DNA of 55,732 nucleotides from a candidate division WOR-1 bacterium RIFOXYB2_FULL_36_35 (lineage in GTDB: Bacteria; Margulisbacteria; WOR-1; XYC2-FULL-46-14; XYC2-FULL-37-10). This document shows, one piece after another, positions 31,817 to 39,441 of the stretch (position 1 is the first letter of the stretch; every line of letters starts with the position of its first letter). The position numbers and the translations under genes are program-made. The DNA is taken from contig MEUA01000026.1 of NCBI GenBank assembly GCA_001771505.1, forward strand, positions 1 through 55,732, given 5' to 3'. The notes beneath the pieces were generated by a model, which was not told the origin of the DNA, did not search any database, and saw only the letters and a program-made list of their open reading frames with translations.

Positions 31817-32303
31817 AGAAAATCAAAGAGAGGCTCGTGCTGAAATAGCTGTCATAGTTTCAGTCGTTCTACCTGATGGGATTAAAACTCATAAACAAAA
31901 AGATAATGTCTGGGTATCTAATTTTGAGTCGGTTGTTGGTCTCGCTATGGCACTAAGAATAAACCTCATGCAGGTTATGTCTGTTAAACTTGCCTCAGTA
32001 GGTAAAAATGAAAAGATGGAGATTATCTATAATTATTTAACTGGCACAGAATTTAAACAGAGAGTCGAAGCTATTGTTGAAGCATTTACAGGGATGAGAG
32101 AGGATTTGGATAAGGAGGAGCAGTATTTTACTAGAATGTGGGCTAAAAAAAGAAAGCAAATCAATAAGGTTATAGATAACACTTACGGTATGTATGGTGA
32201 ACTTGAAGCAATAGCCGGAAAGGCTTTACCACAGATTAAATTATTGGAATTAGCTACCGGGGAAGATGTTGCGGAAGTGGTTGATGGAGTAGCTGTCGCA
32301 TGA
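31797..32303 (+). pseudogene. C-terminal fragment of a DUF2130 protein
   Basis: 168 residues matching the C-terminal half of DUF2130 proteins (VWVSNFESVVGLAMALR, SVGKNEKMEIIYNYLTGTEF, VIDNTYGMYGELEAIAGKALPQI). Family members usually run to about 400 or more residues with a long N-terminal coiled coil, which is missing. The function of the family is unknown. The truncated form could still be translated from the ATG at 31797, but no ribosome site is evident. Confidence 0.65.
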
Positions 32304-32833
32304 AAATTCTTAAAACAACCCTAAGCTACCTTCTCTCATTTATATTTTTCCTAGGAGTTCTACCAGCATTCTTTGTCGAGATAGGATTTGGCCTTGATAG
32401 ATTATTTCGAATTCCACAAAGAAGTGCTTGTCCGTACTGCTTAATATTATCTTTTATATTGGTCGTCTTTGGTTTGTTTTGGATGGTCTGGTCAATGCTG
32501 GCGATTGTTTTTATAGGTCGAGGAAACCCTCAAGAACTTTTTGGAAAAGAGTTTTTGCCTTCTGCTAAAAAGCTCATAATCGTAGGCCCTTATCGATATA
32601 CAAGAAATCCGATGATCTTTGGATGGTTGCTTATTATGTTTGGGGTTGGTCTGTATTTAGGATCGATCTCTTTACTGCTCGTAGTTTTACCTGTTTTTAT
32701 CGTCAGCGTAATTTTTTATCTTTGTAAATTTGAAGAGCCTAAGTTGCTTAAAAAATTTGGGGATGATTATGTGAAATATAGCAAAAAGACGCCTGTTTTA
32801 CTGCCTCGCGTTTGTACGAAACAATTGTCTTGA
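32300..32833 (+). CDS. Isoprenylcysteine methyltransferase-family membrane protein
   Basis: A 177-residue membrane protein with four or so hydrophobic segments and the C-terminal signature GPYRYTRNPM...FEEPKLLKKFGDDYVKYSKKTPVLLPR, typical of the ICMT/PEMT methyltransferase family. Bacterial members methylate varied lipids or small molecules; the substrate is unknown. It overlaps the DUF2130 fragment by ATGA. Confidence 0.8.
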   Translation: MKILKTTLSYLLSFIFFLGVLPAFFVEIGFGLDRLFRIPQRSACPYCLILSFILVVFGLFWMVWSMLAIVFIGRGNPQELFGKEFLPSAKKLIIVGPYRYTRNPMIFGWLLIMFGVGLYLGSISLLLVVLPVFIVSVIFYLCKFEEPKLLKKFGDDYVKYSKKTPVLLPRVCTKQLS

Positions 32834-32868
32834 CATGTAAACATTAAAAAGGATAAAATTTATCTATT

Positions 32869-33198
32869 ATGGCGATAACAAAAAAAGATGTAGAGACACT
32901 AAAAGAGGTTTTTGCTACAAAAAAAGATATAGAAGCGTTGAAAGAAGTGTTTGTTACTAAGATAGAATTCAAAGGGCTTGAATCCAAAGTCGATGCCCTT
33001 GAATCCAAGTTCGATAAATTGGAACACAAAGTTGACGCTGGATTTGATAGGCTTCTTACCGGACAGGACAAACTTATGCATGAATTAGAAAAAGCTCGAG
33101 AAGATAGAATATTTGCATTTGCAAAAGATAAAGAGCAGGATTTAAGACTGGATAATATGGATGTTCGCATTAAAAAACTAGAAACGGTACAAGCATAA
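32869..33198 (+). CDS. Small coiled-coil hypothetical protein
   Basis: A 109-residue protein made almost entirely of heptads, with a near-repeat TKKDVETLKEVFATKKDIEALKEVFVTK at the N-terminus and LESKVDALESKFDKLEHKVD after it. There is no known function; such proteins are frequent next to mobile-element ends. The right island repeat begins 20 bases after its stop. Confidence 0.55.
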   Translation: MAITKKDVETLKEVFATKKDIEALKEVFVTKIEFKGLESKVDALESKFDKLEHKVDAGFDRLLTGQDKLMHELEKAREDRIFAFAKDKEQDLRLDNMDVRIKKLETVQA

Positions 33199-33218
33199 TA
33201 CGGCAAGCAGCATTCCCC

Positions 33219-33419
33219 TTCTCACTGAACCTCCACGGAACCAACCCCCTAAAACCTGTATTTCCTAATTCTTAACCTTCATTCTTATCCTTAAATTTTA
33301 CGAAGTACTATAGGTTAGAAGACTTGAAAATAGGGAGAGGAATTAGGGAGTAAATTTTACTTCGTAAAATTTACTAGCGGGGGTAGGATTTGAACCTACG
33401 ACCTCAAGGTTATGAGCCT
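33219..33419. repeat. Right copy of the island-flanking direct repeat
   Basis: About 201 bp matching 20185-20396, including the flank AATTCTTAACCTTCATTC and the hairpin GTAAATTTTAC-TTC-GTAAAATTTAC. It continues without a break into the intact tRNA gene. Confidence 0.8.
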
Positions 33420-33449
33420 TGCGAGCTAACCGGACTGCTCCACCCCGCG
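33375..33449 (-). tRNA. Initiator-type tRNA-Met (CAT)
   Basis: A complete cloverleaf: acceptor CGCGGGG with CCCCGCT and a mismatched 1-72 pair (C against U, where initiators avoid a Watson-Crick pair), D-stem GAGC/GCTC, anticodon loop CTCATAA, T-arm GTAGG-TTCAAAT-CCTAC, discriminator A. CCA is not encoded. The anticodon stem is CAAGG/CCTTG, so only two of the three usual G-C pairs of initiators are present. Its 3' half is the integration site of the island to the left. Confidence 0.9.
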
Positions 33450-33527
33450 ATGAAAGAATAAAAGCATTATAACATTCTTTGTAAATTAAAACAAAGGGTC
33501 TCGCCATGGAAAATCAAAAGACAGTTT

Positions 33528-33584
33528 AACCCCGATTATTCACGGTAAAACCAGAAATTAACCTTGATTGTCATAATCGGGGTT
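33528..33584. repeat. Family A palindrome, long-loop form
   Basis: AACCCCGATTATTCACGG and, after about 25 bases, CATAATCGGGGTT. It is located between the tRNA and the end of a lipoprotein gene. Confidence 0.5.
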
Positions 33585-33598
33585 AAATTGAATATTGT

Positions 33599-34225
33599 TT
33601 ATGAACTTATCGCAAAATAAAGAGTCGTTGAAAAGGTTAGTGACACGGGTTGTCCTCGTTCATCTGTGCCGGTAAGGGTTGTATTTGCCCTTATAGCGAG
33701 AGAGGTGTTAAGAGATAACGCAAAAGCATATGTTCCACTTGCAGTTGAAGATACAGCTATACTTCCTATTTTATTGAAAACTTCTGATGCTAGTACTGAC
33801 GAGGCTATGTTGTTATCAGTAATAGTTATGCTTGATGAATTTGTTCCTGCAGGAATGACAATATTAACTCCGGTGCTTTCAGTAGAAGGGGCCCATGTCC
33901 CTATAAGATTTCCCGCCGAATCTTGAACTACTGTGTAGGTTACATCCATTTGATTGAAAGTTATAAGTGGCAGTAGAGTTGATGAAGTTGGTGTCTCCTT
34001 AGGATATGTGAGAAGTGTTAACGCAGGGCTTGGCAAAGTTTTGTTTATGACATATCCTGTAGCAGATGTATTATTTATTGTTGATACGCTGTAGGTTGTT
34101 GTGTAACTACTTTGTGTTGATGATACAGAAACTTTATAATATTCAGAATCGGTTATTTTTGACAGATCACTGCATCCAGCAATAAAAAATACAGAAATTA
34201 ATAACAAAGCCAATCTAAATTTCAT
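33599..34225 (-). CDS. Hypothetical lipoprotein
   Basis: A 208-residue lipoprotein whose signal sequence ends in the lipobox FIAGC (Cys18 with the chosen start). The remainder is Ser/Thr/Ile-rich with beta-strand character and no recognised domain. I chose the ATG at 34225 because GAGGAG lies seven bases before it; a GTG at 34240 lies within that ribosome site. It stands alone between repeat-rich gaps. Confidence 0.7.
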   Translation of the reverse strand: MKFRLALLLISVFFIAGCSDLSKITDSEYYKVSVSSTQSSYTTTYSVSTINNTSATGYVINKTLPSPALTLLTYPKETPTSSTLLPLITFNQMDVTYTVVQDSAGNLIGTWAPSTESTGVNIVIPAGTNSSSITITDNNIASSVLASEVFNKIGSIAVSSTASGTYAFALSLNTSLAIRANTTLTGTDERGQPVSLTFSTTLYFAISS

Positions 34226-34382
34226 GATATATCTCCTCACTCAAACGATCTATTCCCCTCTCTTTTTAAAAGAAGAAAAGTTTATTAGGCGGGGCCAATA
34301 TAACATTTTGATACGGATATTGTCAAGGAGCATTTAGCTGAACCCCGATTATTCCTACCACGAGTAAACCCAGATTATTTAT

Positions 34383-34526
34383 GGGCTTGTTGCGTAATGA
34401 CAGTTTTTGCAATTTGTCATCCCCGCAAAAGCGGGGATCCATCTTAACCCCGATTATTATAATCGGGGTTGTTTTCTGAAAAATAGATTCCCGTTTTCAC
34501 GGGAATGACCATTATGTAACAGTCCC
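34383..34526. mobile_element. MITE-like element with TTTAT target duplication
   Basis: The ends GGGCTTGTTGCGTAATG and CATTATGTAACAGTCCC are inverted repeats. TTTAT flanks both sides (34378-34382 and 34527-34531). It is the same family as 9095-9213, with which it shares the inner REP-like palindromes. A 25-bp family A palindrome is inserted between ATCTT and GTTTTCTG. Confidence 0.7.
34446..34470. repeat. 25-bp family A palindrome inserted in the MITE
   Basis: AACCCCGATTA-TTA-TAATCGGGGTT. The related MITE at 9095-9213 has the uninterrupted sequence ATCTTGTTTTCTG at the same place, so filled and empty sites can be compared directly. Confidence 0.75.
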
Positions 34527-34577
34527 TTTATAGACGAACAGAATTTCAGCAGAGTGTTGGAAATTTTCCCAGGTATG

Positions 34578-34614
34578 AACCCCGATTATCCTAATCGGAG
34601 TGAATAGTCGGGAT
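34578..34614. repeat. Composite family A palindrome
   Basis: AACCCCGATTATCCTAATCGGAGT followed by GAATAGTCGGGA, the same order of parts as at 18909 and 42641. Confidence 0.5.
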
Positions 34615-34712
34615 AAATATCTATATTGATTTGTTTTTTTTGCTGCGCTTATGTTAAATAACTAGAAATTTTCAGTCAAAACTGACGATAATAATGTAGG
34701 AGATTTATTTTT

Positions 34713-35708
34713 ATGGATACGCAAAGGATCTCACAAGTAGGACTGGTAGGTTTAAAAATTTTATCTACAACTGGTAGATATGTATTAGAAGTAGTTAGGC
34801 CTGGTTCTCATGGAGTTCCTGCCACGGAAAATTGGGCTAAAATTCCTTCAATGAATATTGAAGGAGATTTATTTAGTCCCTTTGGTGTGGAGGTAAGAAG
34901 TCCTCTTGTTGGTGATTTCGGGGCTGAGGGATTTTTTAATAATACTTATCTCCCTTCTTTACACTTCATCGATCCGTCTAGCAAGGAGCCGGAAGTCTTT
35001 TTAGCCATGAAATGTGCTTTGTCTTTTGTCTCTTCTTCCGGGCTGGAGGAAAAAATATACCATATTGATGGAGGATTAATTGCGAATACTCAAGATTTTT
35101 TAGATGTAACTTTAGAGCTTTTAAAAAATAGGGGAGATACAACTTTTTCTATTAGGCCTGTAGTTATAGGAGCAATAAATCGTTTTAGGGCATTTGGATT
35201 GAGGATGCCTTTAGAATTTTATCGTTTATCATTTATAGATAATAATTACATTCATTTCGCAAGGAGAAGAAACGAAGATAGCATACCTGTTTTTGACGTT
35301 CGAACTGTGCAAAAGGATATTTCGGTTGATCAAGTTATCCTTCATGAAAACTATAAAATTGTAGTTAATGAAGGAGTTGATAGATGTATCTTTTGCACGG
35401 ATGAGACTGTCTATGAAGATAAAAATGAATACTTAAATGGTTTAAGGAGGGGTGTTGATATTGCAACAGTTGGCGATTATAGGCTTGTAGCTCGAGATTT
35501 TATTCTTGGGACTGCCGATAGTTCTCCCTCTTACGAGATTGCGCTTCATAGATTGACAGATGATTCGGATTACTTTTATAAGATTGGAAGTGTCAAGGTT
35601 TCTCCAAATGAAGAATGTCATATTGTTATTGATTATGAAGGAGAGAGAAAAGAGATTGTAATTAAAGGAGTTAAAGAAGGTTCTCCAAAAGCCACACTAG
35701 TTTTTTAA
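34713..35708 (+). CDS. Hypothetical protein, 331 aa, unrecognised
   Basis: A soluble protein without signal peptide. Segments such as FFNNTYLPSLHFIDPSSKEPEVF and IHFARRRNEDSIPVFDVRTV suggest a mixed alpha/beta fold, and the C-terminus ends KATLVF. No catalytic motif is recognised. GTAGGAG precedes the ATG. It is a single gene between the repeat region and yggS. It resembles the unassigned proteins at 5, 51512 and 53251 only in general composition. Confidence 0.55.
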   Translation: MDTQRISQVGLVGLKILSTTGRYVLEVVRPGSHGVPATENWAKIPSMNIEGDLFSPFGVEVRSPLVGDFGAEGFFNNTYLPSLHFIDPSSKEPEVFLAMKCALSFVSSSGLEEKIYHIDGGLIANTQDFLDVTLELLKNRGDTTFSIRPVVIGAINRFRAFGLRMPLEFYRLSFIDNNYIHFARRRNEDSIPVFDVRTVQKDISVDQVILHENYKIVVNEGVDRCIFCTDETVYEDKNEYLNGLRRGVDIATVGDYRLVARDFILGTADSSPSYEIALHRLTDDSDYFYKIGSVKVSPNEECHIVIDYEGERKEIVIKGVKEGSPKATLVF

Positions 35709-35733
35709 ACGCGCTACAAGGATAATTTCTTTG

Positions 35734-35762
35734 TTGACAATAAATTAACCTCATCTTAGAAT
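35734..35762 (+). promoter_or_regulatory. Promoter TTGACA-17-TAGAAT abutting the yggS start
   Basis: A perfect -35 (35734-35739) and a near-consensus -10 (35757-35762), 17 bases apart. The GTG at 35769 begins seven bases after the -10, exactly where transcription should start. This predicts a leaderless message. Confidence 0.7.
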
Positions 35763-35768
35763 TTGTTT

Positions 35769-36467
35769 GTGCCTTCAATTTTAGATAGAATTTCGTGTTT
35801 AAAAGATAAAATCAGTGCAGCGGCCCGAAAAGCGGGCAGAGATGCTTCGGAAATAACTCTCCTTGCTGTCGTGAAAACGGTTCCTCTTCATCAAGTATTT
35901 GAAGCTTTAGATGCGGGAATATCTGTGATTGCTGAGAACAGAGTACAGGAAGCTAAAACCAGAGTTCAAAAAATAAGATCAAAATATCCTTATGTGAAAA
36001 TTCATTTTATAGGACATCTTCAAACTAATAAGGTTAAACAGGTGTTGGAAATGTTTGATGTCATACAATCTGTTGACAGCTTTAAAATTGCAAACGAAAT
36101 AGATAAAAGAGCAGATAAGCCTGTTTACGTTTTTGTGGAGGTTAACACATCAAATGAGAAAAGTAAGTTTGGAGTTGAGCCGGAAAATATTTTTGAATTG
36201 GTTGAACAGATTTCTCACCTTACACATGTTAGGATTACAGGGCTTATGACAATAGGCGCATTTACTGAAAATAGCGAAAAAATTCGAGCTTGCTTTAAAA
36301 AATTAAAAGGTTTAAAATATCAGCTGCATCAAAAAGGCTACACAAATATCGAACATCTTTCAATGGGTATGTCTTATGATTTTGAACTGGCAATAGAAGA
36401 AGGTTCTGATATAATAAGAATAGGTAGCGCCATATTTGGTGAGCGCAACTACCAAGGGGGTATGTAA
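35769..36467 (+). CDS. yggS: YggS/PLPBP family pyridoxal phosphate homeostasis protein
   Basis: A 232-residue protein of alanine-racemase-like fold. It binds PLP through the lysine in LLAVVKTVP and has the family motif HFIGHLQTNKVK and the C-terminal LSMGMSYDFELAIEEGSDIIRIGSAIFG. It keeps PLP balance and has no known catalytic activity. The start is GTG at 35769 or TTG at 35763; the promoter position favours the GTG and a leaderless transcript. It is directly followed by sepF, a common arrangement in Firmicutes and Cyanobacteria-related lineages. Confidence 0.93.
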   Translation: MPSILDRISCLKDKISAAARKAGRDASEITLLAVVKTVPLHQVFEALDAGISVIAENRVQEAKTRVQKIRSKYPYVKIHFIGHLQTNKVKQVLEMFDVIQSVDSFKIANEIDKRADKPVYVFVEVNTSNEKSKFGVEPENIFELVEQISHLTHVRITGLMTIGAFTENSEKIRACFKKLKGLKYQLHQKGYTNIEHLSMGMSYDFELAIEEGSDIIRIGSAIFGERNYQGGM

Positions 36468-36917
36468 ATGGAAAGTTTGTTCAAGCGCGCAAAAGCATTC
36501 ATTGGCATTGAAGAAGAGGATGATAATGGTTATATTCCAGAAGATAATCGTCAATTAGACATAAGTCAAGTTATAAAACCAAGAAGAGAGATGCCTGTTG
36601 GTGATAATATTTCAGAAATCATAGTTTATGAGCCCAAAATTTATGAAGACTCATTAAATATTTCTGGAAATCTGAGAAAAGGAAAACCGGTTCTTATTAA
36701 CCTTAGAAGTCTAGATCCAAGCGAAGGGACTAGATTAATTGATTTTATATGTGGAGCAGCTTATGCTATCGATGGTCATATGATGAAAATAGGGGATTCT
36801 ATTTTTCTGTTTACCCCAAGTTCCGTAAAAATTACCGATGCAGAAGAAAGGGCTTCTATAGGAGAGGAGATAACCTCATTTGATTCGCAAAAAGAGACTT
36901 TTTTCAGTAGGCAGTAA
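36468..36917 (+). CDS. sepF: Cell division protein SepF
   Basis: A 149-residue SepF, with a disordered N-terminal third after an amphipathic membrane-binding start (MESLFKRAKAFIGIEEE). The SepF core follows: GKPVLINLRSLDPSEGTRLIDFICGAAYAIDG and GDSIFLFTPSSV. SepF tethers FtsZ filaments to the membrane. It begins one base after the yggS stop, with AAGGGGG as ribosome site inside yggS, and its 3' end overlaps proC. Confidence 0.93.
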   Translation: MESLFKRAKAFIGIEEEDDNGYIPEDNRQLDISQVIKPRREMPVGDNISEIIVYEPKIYEDSLNISGNLRKGKPVLINLRSLDPSEGTRLIDFICGAAYAIDGHMMKIGDSIFLFTPSSVKITDAEERASIGEEITSFDSQKETFFSRQ

Positions 36918-37710
36918 AATAGCATTTATTGGTGGAGGTCGGATGGCTGAGGCTGTTATTTGTGGTCTTTTGAAGTCTAAGAAAATTTCTCCTGAAAAAA
37001 TAATTGTTTCTGATATAAAAAAAGATAGGCTTGACTACTTAAAAAGGGAATACGGAATTAATTTTGTTCGAAATAATCAGGAAGCTCTAAAATGTTCTAA
37101 AATTGTTGTTTTGGCCGTTAAGCCTCAAAATTTTCCTGATGCCATTGTAAATTTGGATTTTTCAGAAGTAGATATTGTTATATCAATAGCTGCGGGGATA
37201 ACAATAGATTATTTAAAAAGATTTGTTGGTGTTAAATCTGTAATAAGAGCTATGCCTAATAATCCTGCTCTTATTCAAGAAGGCATTACTGCTATTTCTC
37301 CTTCTTGTGATTCCAGAGAAAAAGATATTAAGTTGGCGGAGTTTGTTTTTAGCACAGTTGGAAGAGTTGTTCAAATTAAAGAGTCTTTAATGGATGCAGT
37401 AACGGCTCTTTCCGGATCGGGTCCCGGTTTTGTTTATTTTTTTATTGAAGCTATGATAGAAGCGGGGGAGTCTTTGGGTTTTGTTAAGTCTGTTTCTGAG
37501 GAGTTGGCAGTTCAAACTTTTTTTGGATCTATCCAGACACTCCTTAAAACAAAGAAGTCCGCAAGAGAATTGAGGGAAATGGTTACTTCTCCGGGAGGAA
37601 CAACAAGGGCAGGGCTTGATGTTTTGGAGTCCGGAAAATTTAAGGAAGTTTTTTTGGAAGCTGTGAAGGCGGCTGCCGAAAGATCAAAAAGTCTTAGTCA
37701 AAAAAGTTAA
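36880..37710 (+). CDS. proC: Pyrroline-5-carboxylate reductase
   Basis: Last step of proline synthesis, NAD(P)H reduction of pyrroline-5-carboxylate. The protein has 276 residues: Rossmann motif FIGGGRMAEAVI, RAMPNNPALIQEGITAI, ALSGSGPGFVYFFIEA and the C-terminal TSPGGTTRAGLDVLE. The start is a TTG at 36880 inside sepF, with GGAGAGGAG upstream, a 38-base overlap with sepF. No better start precedes the Rossmann segment. Confidence 0.93.
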   Translation: MIRKKRLFSVGSKIAFIGGGRMAEAVICGLLKSKKISPEKIIVSDIKKDRLDYLKREYGINFVRNNQEALKCSKIVVLAVKPQNFPDAIVNLDFSEVDIVISIAAGITIDYLKRFVGVKSVIRAMPNNPALIQEGITAISPSCDSREKDIKLAEFVFSTVGRVVQIKESLMDAVTALSGSGPGFVYFFIEAMIEAGESLGFVKSVSEELAVQTFFGSIQTLLKTKKSARELREMVTSPGGTTRAGLDVLESGKFKEVFLEAVKAAAERSKSLSQKS

Positions 37711-37746
37711 ATTTTGTTTATCACCACAATTTTGGAGGGTAGTTCA

Positions 37747-38679
37747 ATGACTCTTTTAATAACAGGGACAATAGCTCTTGATACAATTGAAACTCCTTTT
37801 GGCAGGAAAGAAGATATATTAGGGGGATCTTCTGTTTATGCGGGAGTATCCGCGAGTTTTTTTACTGATGTTTCAATCAGCGGCATCATTGGTAAAGATT
37901 TTCCAAAAGATCATTTGGATTTTTTAAAGTCTAGAAATATTGATTTGTCCGGTTTGGTTGTAGATGACGGCGAGACTTTCCGTTGGAATGGGTTTTATGA
38001 GTATGATATGAACCAAGCCCATACAAAAGATACAAAACTTAATGTTTTACTGAAATTTGATCCTAAATTGAGTGATAAACATAAAGAAAGTGATTTTGTT
38101 TTTCTTGCAAATCTTGATCCTGCAATTCAGCTTAAAGTTATAGACCAATTAAAAAATCCCCGCTTTATTGCTGCCGACACTATGGATTTTTGGATAAGCA
38201 ATAAAAGAGAAGAACTTTACGAAGTCATTAAAAGGGTCGATTTTCTTCTGATTAATGAGGGAGAAATTCGGATGTTTATGGAAACTCCAAACATCCCTTT
38301 GGCGGCAAAACGTTTACTTGCGCTTGGAGTTTCAGGCGTAATTGTAAAAAAAGGAGAGCATGGCGCTCTTTTATTTACGCAAAGTGACCATTTTTCCGCA
38401 CCGTCTTATCCGCAAGAGGTTTTTCGTGATCCTACAGGTGCAGGAGATTCTTTTGCTGGAGGGTTTATGGGCTATTTGTCGAGGACAGGGGATGTTTCTC
38501 TAAGTAGTATTAAGAAGGCAATGGTCATCGGTTCTACAATGGCATCTTTTAATATTGAAGATTTTAGTTTGGAGCGGATGCGCAAATTGGTTGTCCGTGA
38601 AATATTTGATAGATTTTCGGAGTTTAGAAGATTCTCAGAATTTGAAGCTCTCTCTTTTGCGACAATTAGTGAAGATTAA
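37747..38679 (+). CDS. PfkB-family carbohydrate kinase
   Basis: A 310-residue ribokinase-like sugar kinase with the N-terminal GGSSVYAG substrate loop and the C-terminal DPTGAGDSFAGGF (anion hole and catalytic Asp). The substrate cannot be told. I chose the ATG at 37747 (MTLLITGTIALD), preceded by TTGGAGGG; an upstream ATG at 37714 lacks a ribosome site. It may be an adenosine or fructose type kinase. Confidence 0.88.
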   Translation: MTLLITGTIALDTIETPFGRKEDILGGSSVYAGVSASFFTDVSISGIIGKDFPKDHLDFLKSRNIDLSGLVVDDGETFRWNGFYEYDMNQAHTKDTKLNVLLKFDPKLSDKHKESDFVFLANLDPAIQLKVIDQLKNPRFIAADTMDFWISNKREELYEVIKRVDFLLINEGEIRMFMETPNIPLAAKRLLALGVSGVIVKKGEHGALLFTQSDHFSAPSYPQEVFRDPTGAGDSFAGGFMGYLSRTGDVSLSSIKKAMVIGSTMASFNIEDFSLERMRKLVVREIFDRFSEFRRFSEFEALSFATISED

Positions 38680-38793
38680 CAGAAATTGATAAATTTTACT
38701 TGTTTTATTAGGATGGCGATGGTAAATAGTTTGGGAGTGATGAAAAAGCCTATAAAAGGCGTAATTCCTGTGATATAAAAATGGAGGTAAACA

Positions 38794-39441
38794 ATGTTAG
38801 AAGAATTTCAGTCGATGGGAAAAAAACTGTTTGAACAGGGGTTGATTGGCCCGTGTGGAGGAACTTTAAGCTGTAGGGATGGGGATAAAATTATCATAAC
38901 CAAACAGGGGGCAATTTTATCTAATCTTAATTTCGATGATTTAGCAGAAGTCTCTTTTGGTGAAGGGAAAAATCCTAACGCTTCAATAGACTTGCCTACA
39001 CATCTTTCTATTTATTCAGCTTGTGATATAAAAGTTATTATTCATGCAACCCCTATATATGCTATGGCGATTGCTGTTCATGAAGAAAAAATAATTCCTT
39101 TAGATTATTATGCCAAGCAATTTTTAAAGGGGATTCCCGTTGTTAGGGTTCGAGATCCTCATTCTATCGAGGAGATTAATAGGTTTCTTGTCCCATTGCT
39201 TAAAAGTTGTTATCCTTGTTCTATTGTCAGGGGATATGGGAGTTTTTCTATCGGTAAAAGTTTTAATGAAGCCTACACGTATCTTTTACTTGCGGAGAGA
39301 TCTTGCAAGATGATTAATTTTTCTAAAAAAACAGATAGCAGTTATGGGCAAAGAGATGATAAATCTAAACAAAAAACTTACCGGTCGGCTATCCCTCCTT
39401 CAATTGGAGTTATGGATAGAAGTTATCGTAGGAAGAGATGA
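38794..39441 (+). CDS. Class II aldolase/adducin-like protein, probably without aldolase metal site
   Basis: A 215-residue protein with the class II aldolase fold signature GPCGGTLSCRDGDKIIITKQG. The metal-binding HxH (usually HTHP) is HATP and the later conserved His-Gly (NHG) is RGYGSF, so zinc ligands are lost. It probably has another role or binds a metabolite. It starts after AAATGGAGG and overlaps relA by ATGA, so the two are coupled. Confidence 0.7.
   Translation: MLEEFQSMGKKLFEQGLIGPCGGTLSCRDGDKIIITKQGAILSNLNFDDLAEVSFGEGKNPNASIDLPTHLSIYSACDIKVIIHATPIYAMAIAVHEEKIIPLDYYAKQFLKGIPVVRVRDPHSIEEINRFLVPLLKSCYPCSIVRGYGSFSIGKSFNEAYTYLLLAERSCKMINFSKKTDSSYGQRDDKSKQKTYRSAIPPSIGVMDRSYRRKR

Larger units (their letters stand above)
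34241..34712. other. Repeat-filled gap without genes
   Basis: It contains part of a long family A palindrome (34341-34382), a MITE (34383-34526) carrying its own palindrome, and a further composite palindrome (34578-34614). AT-rich DNA with GTAGGAG before the next ATG follows. No open frame with coding character is seen. Confidence 0.6.
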
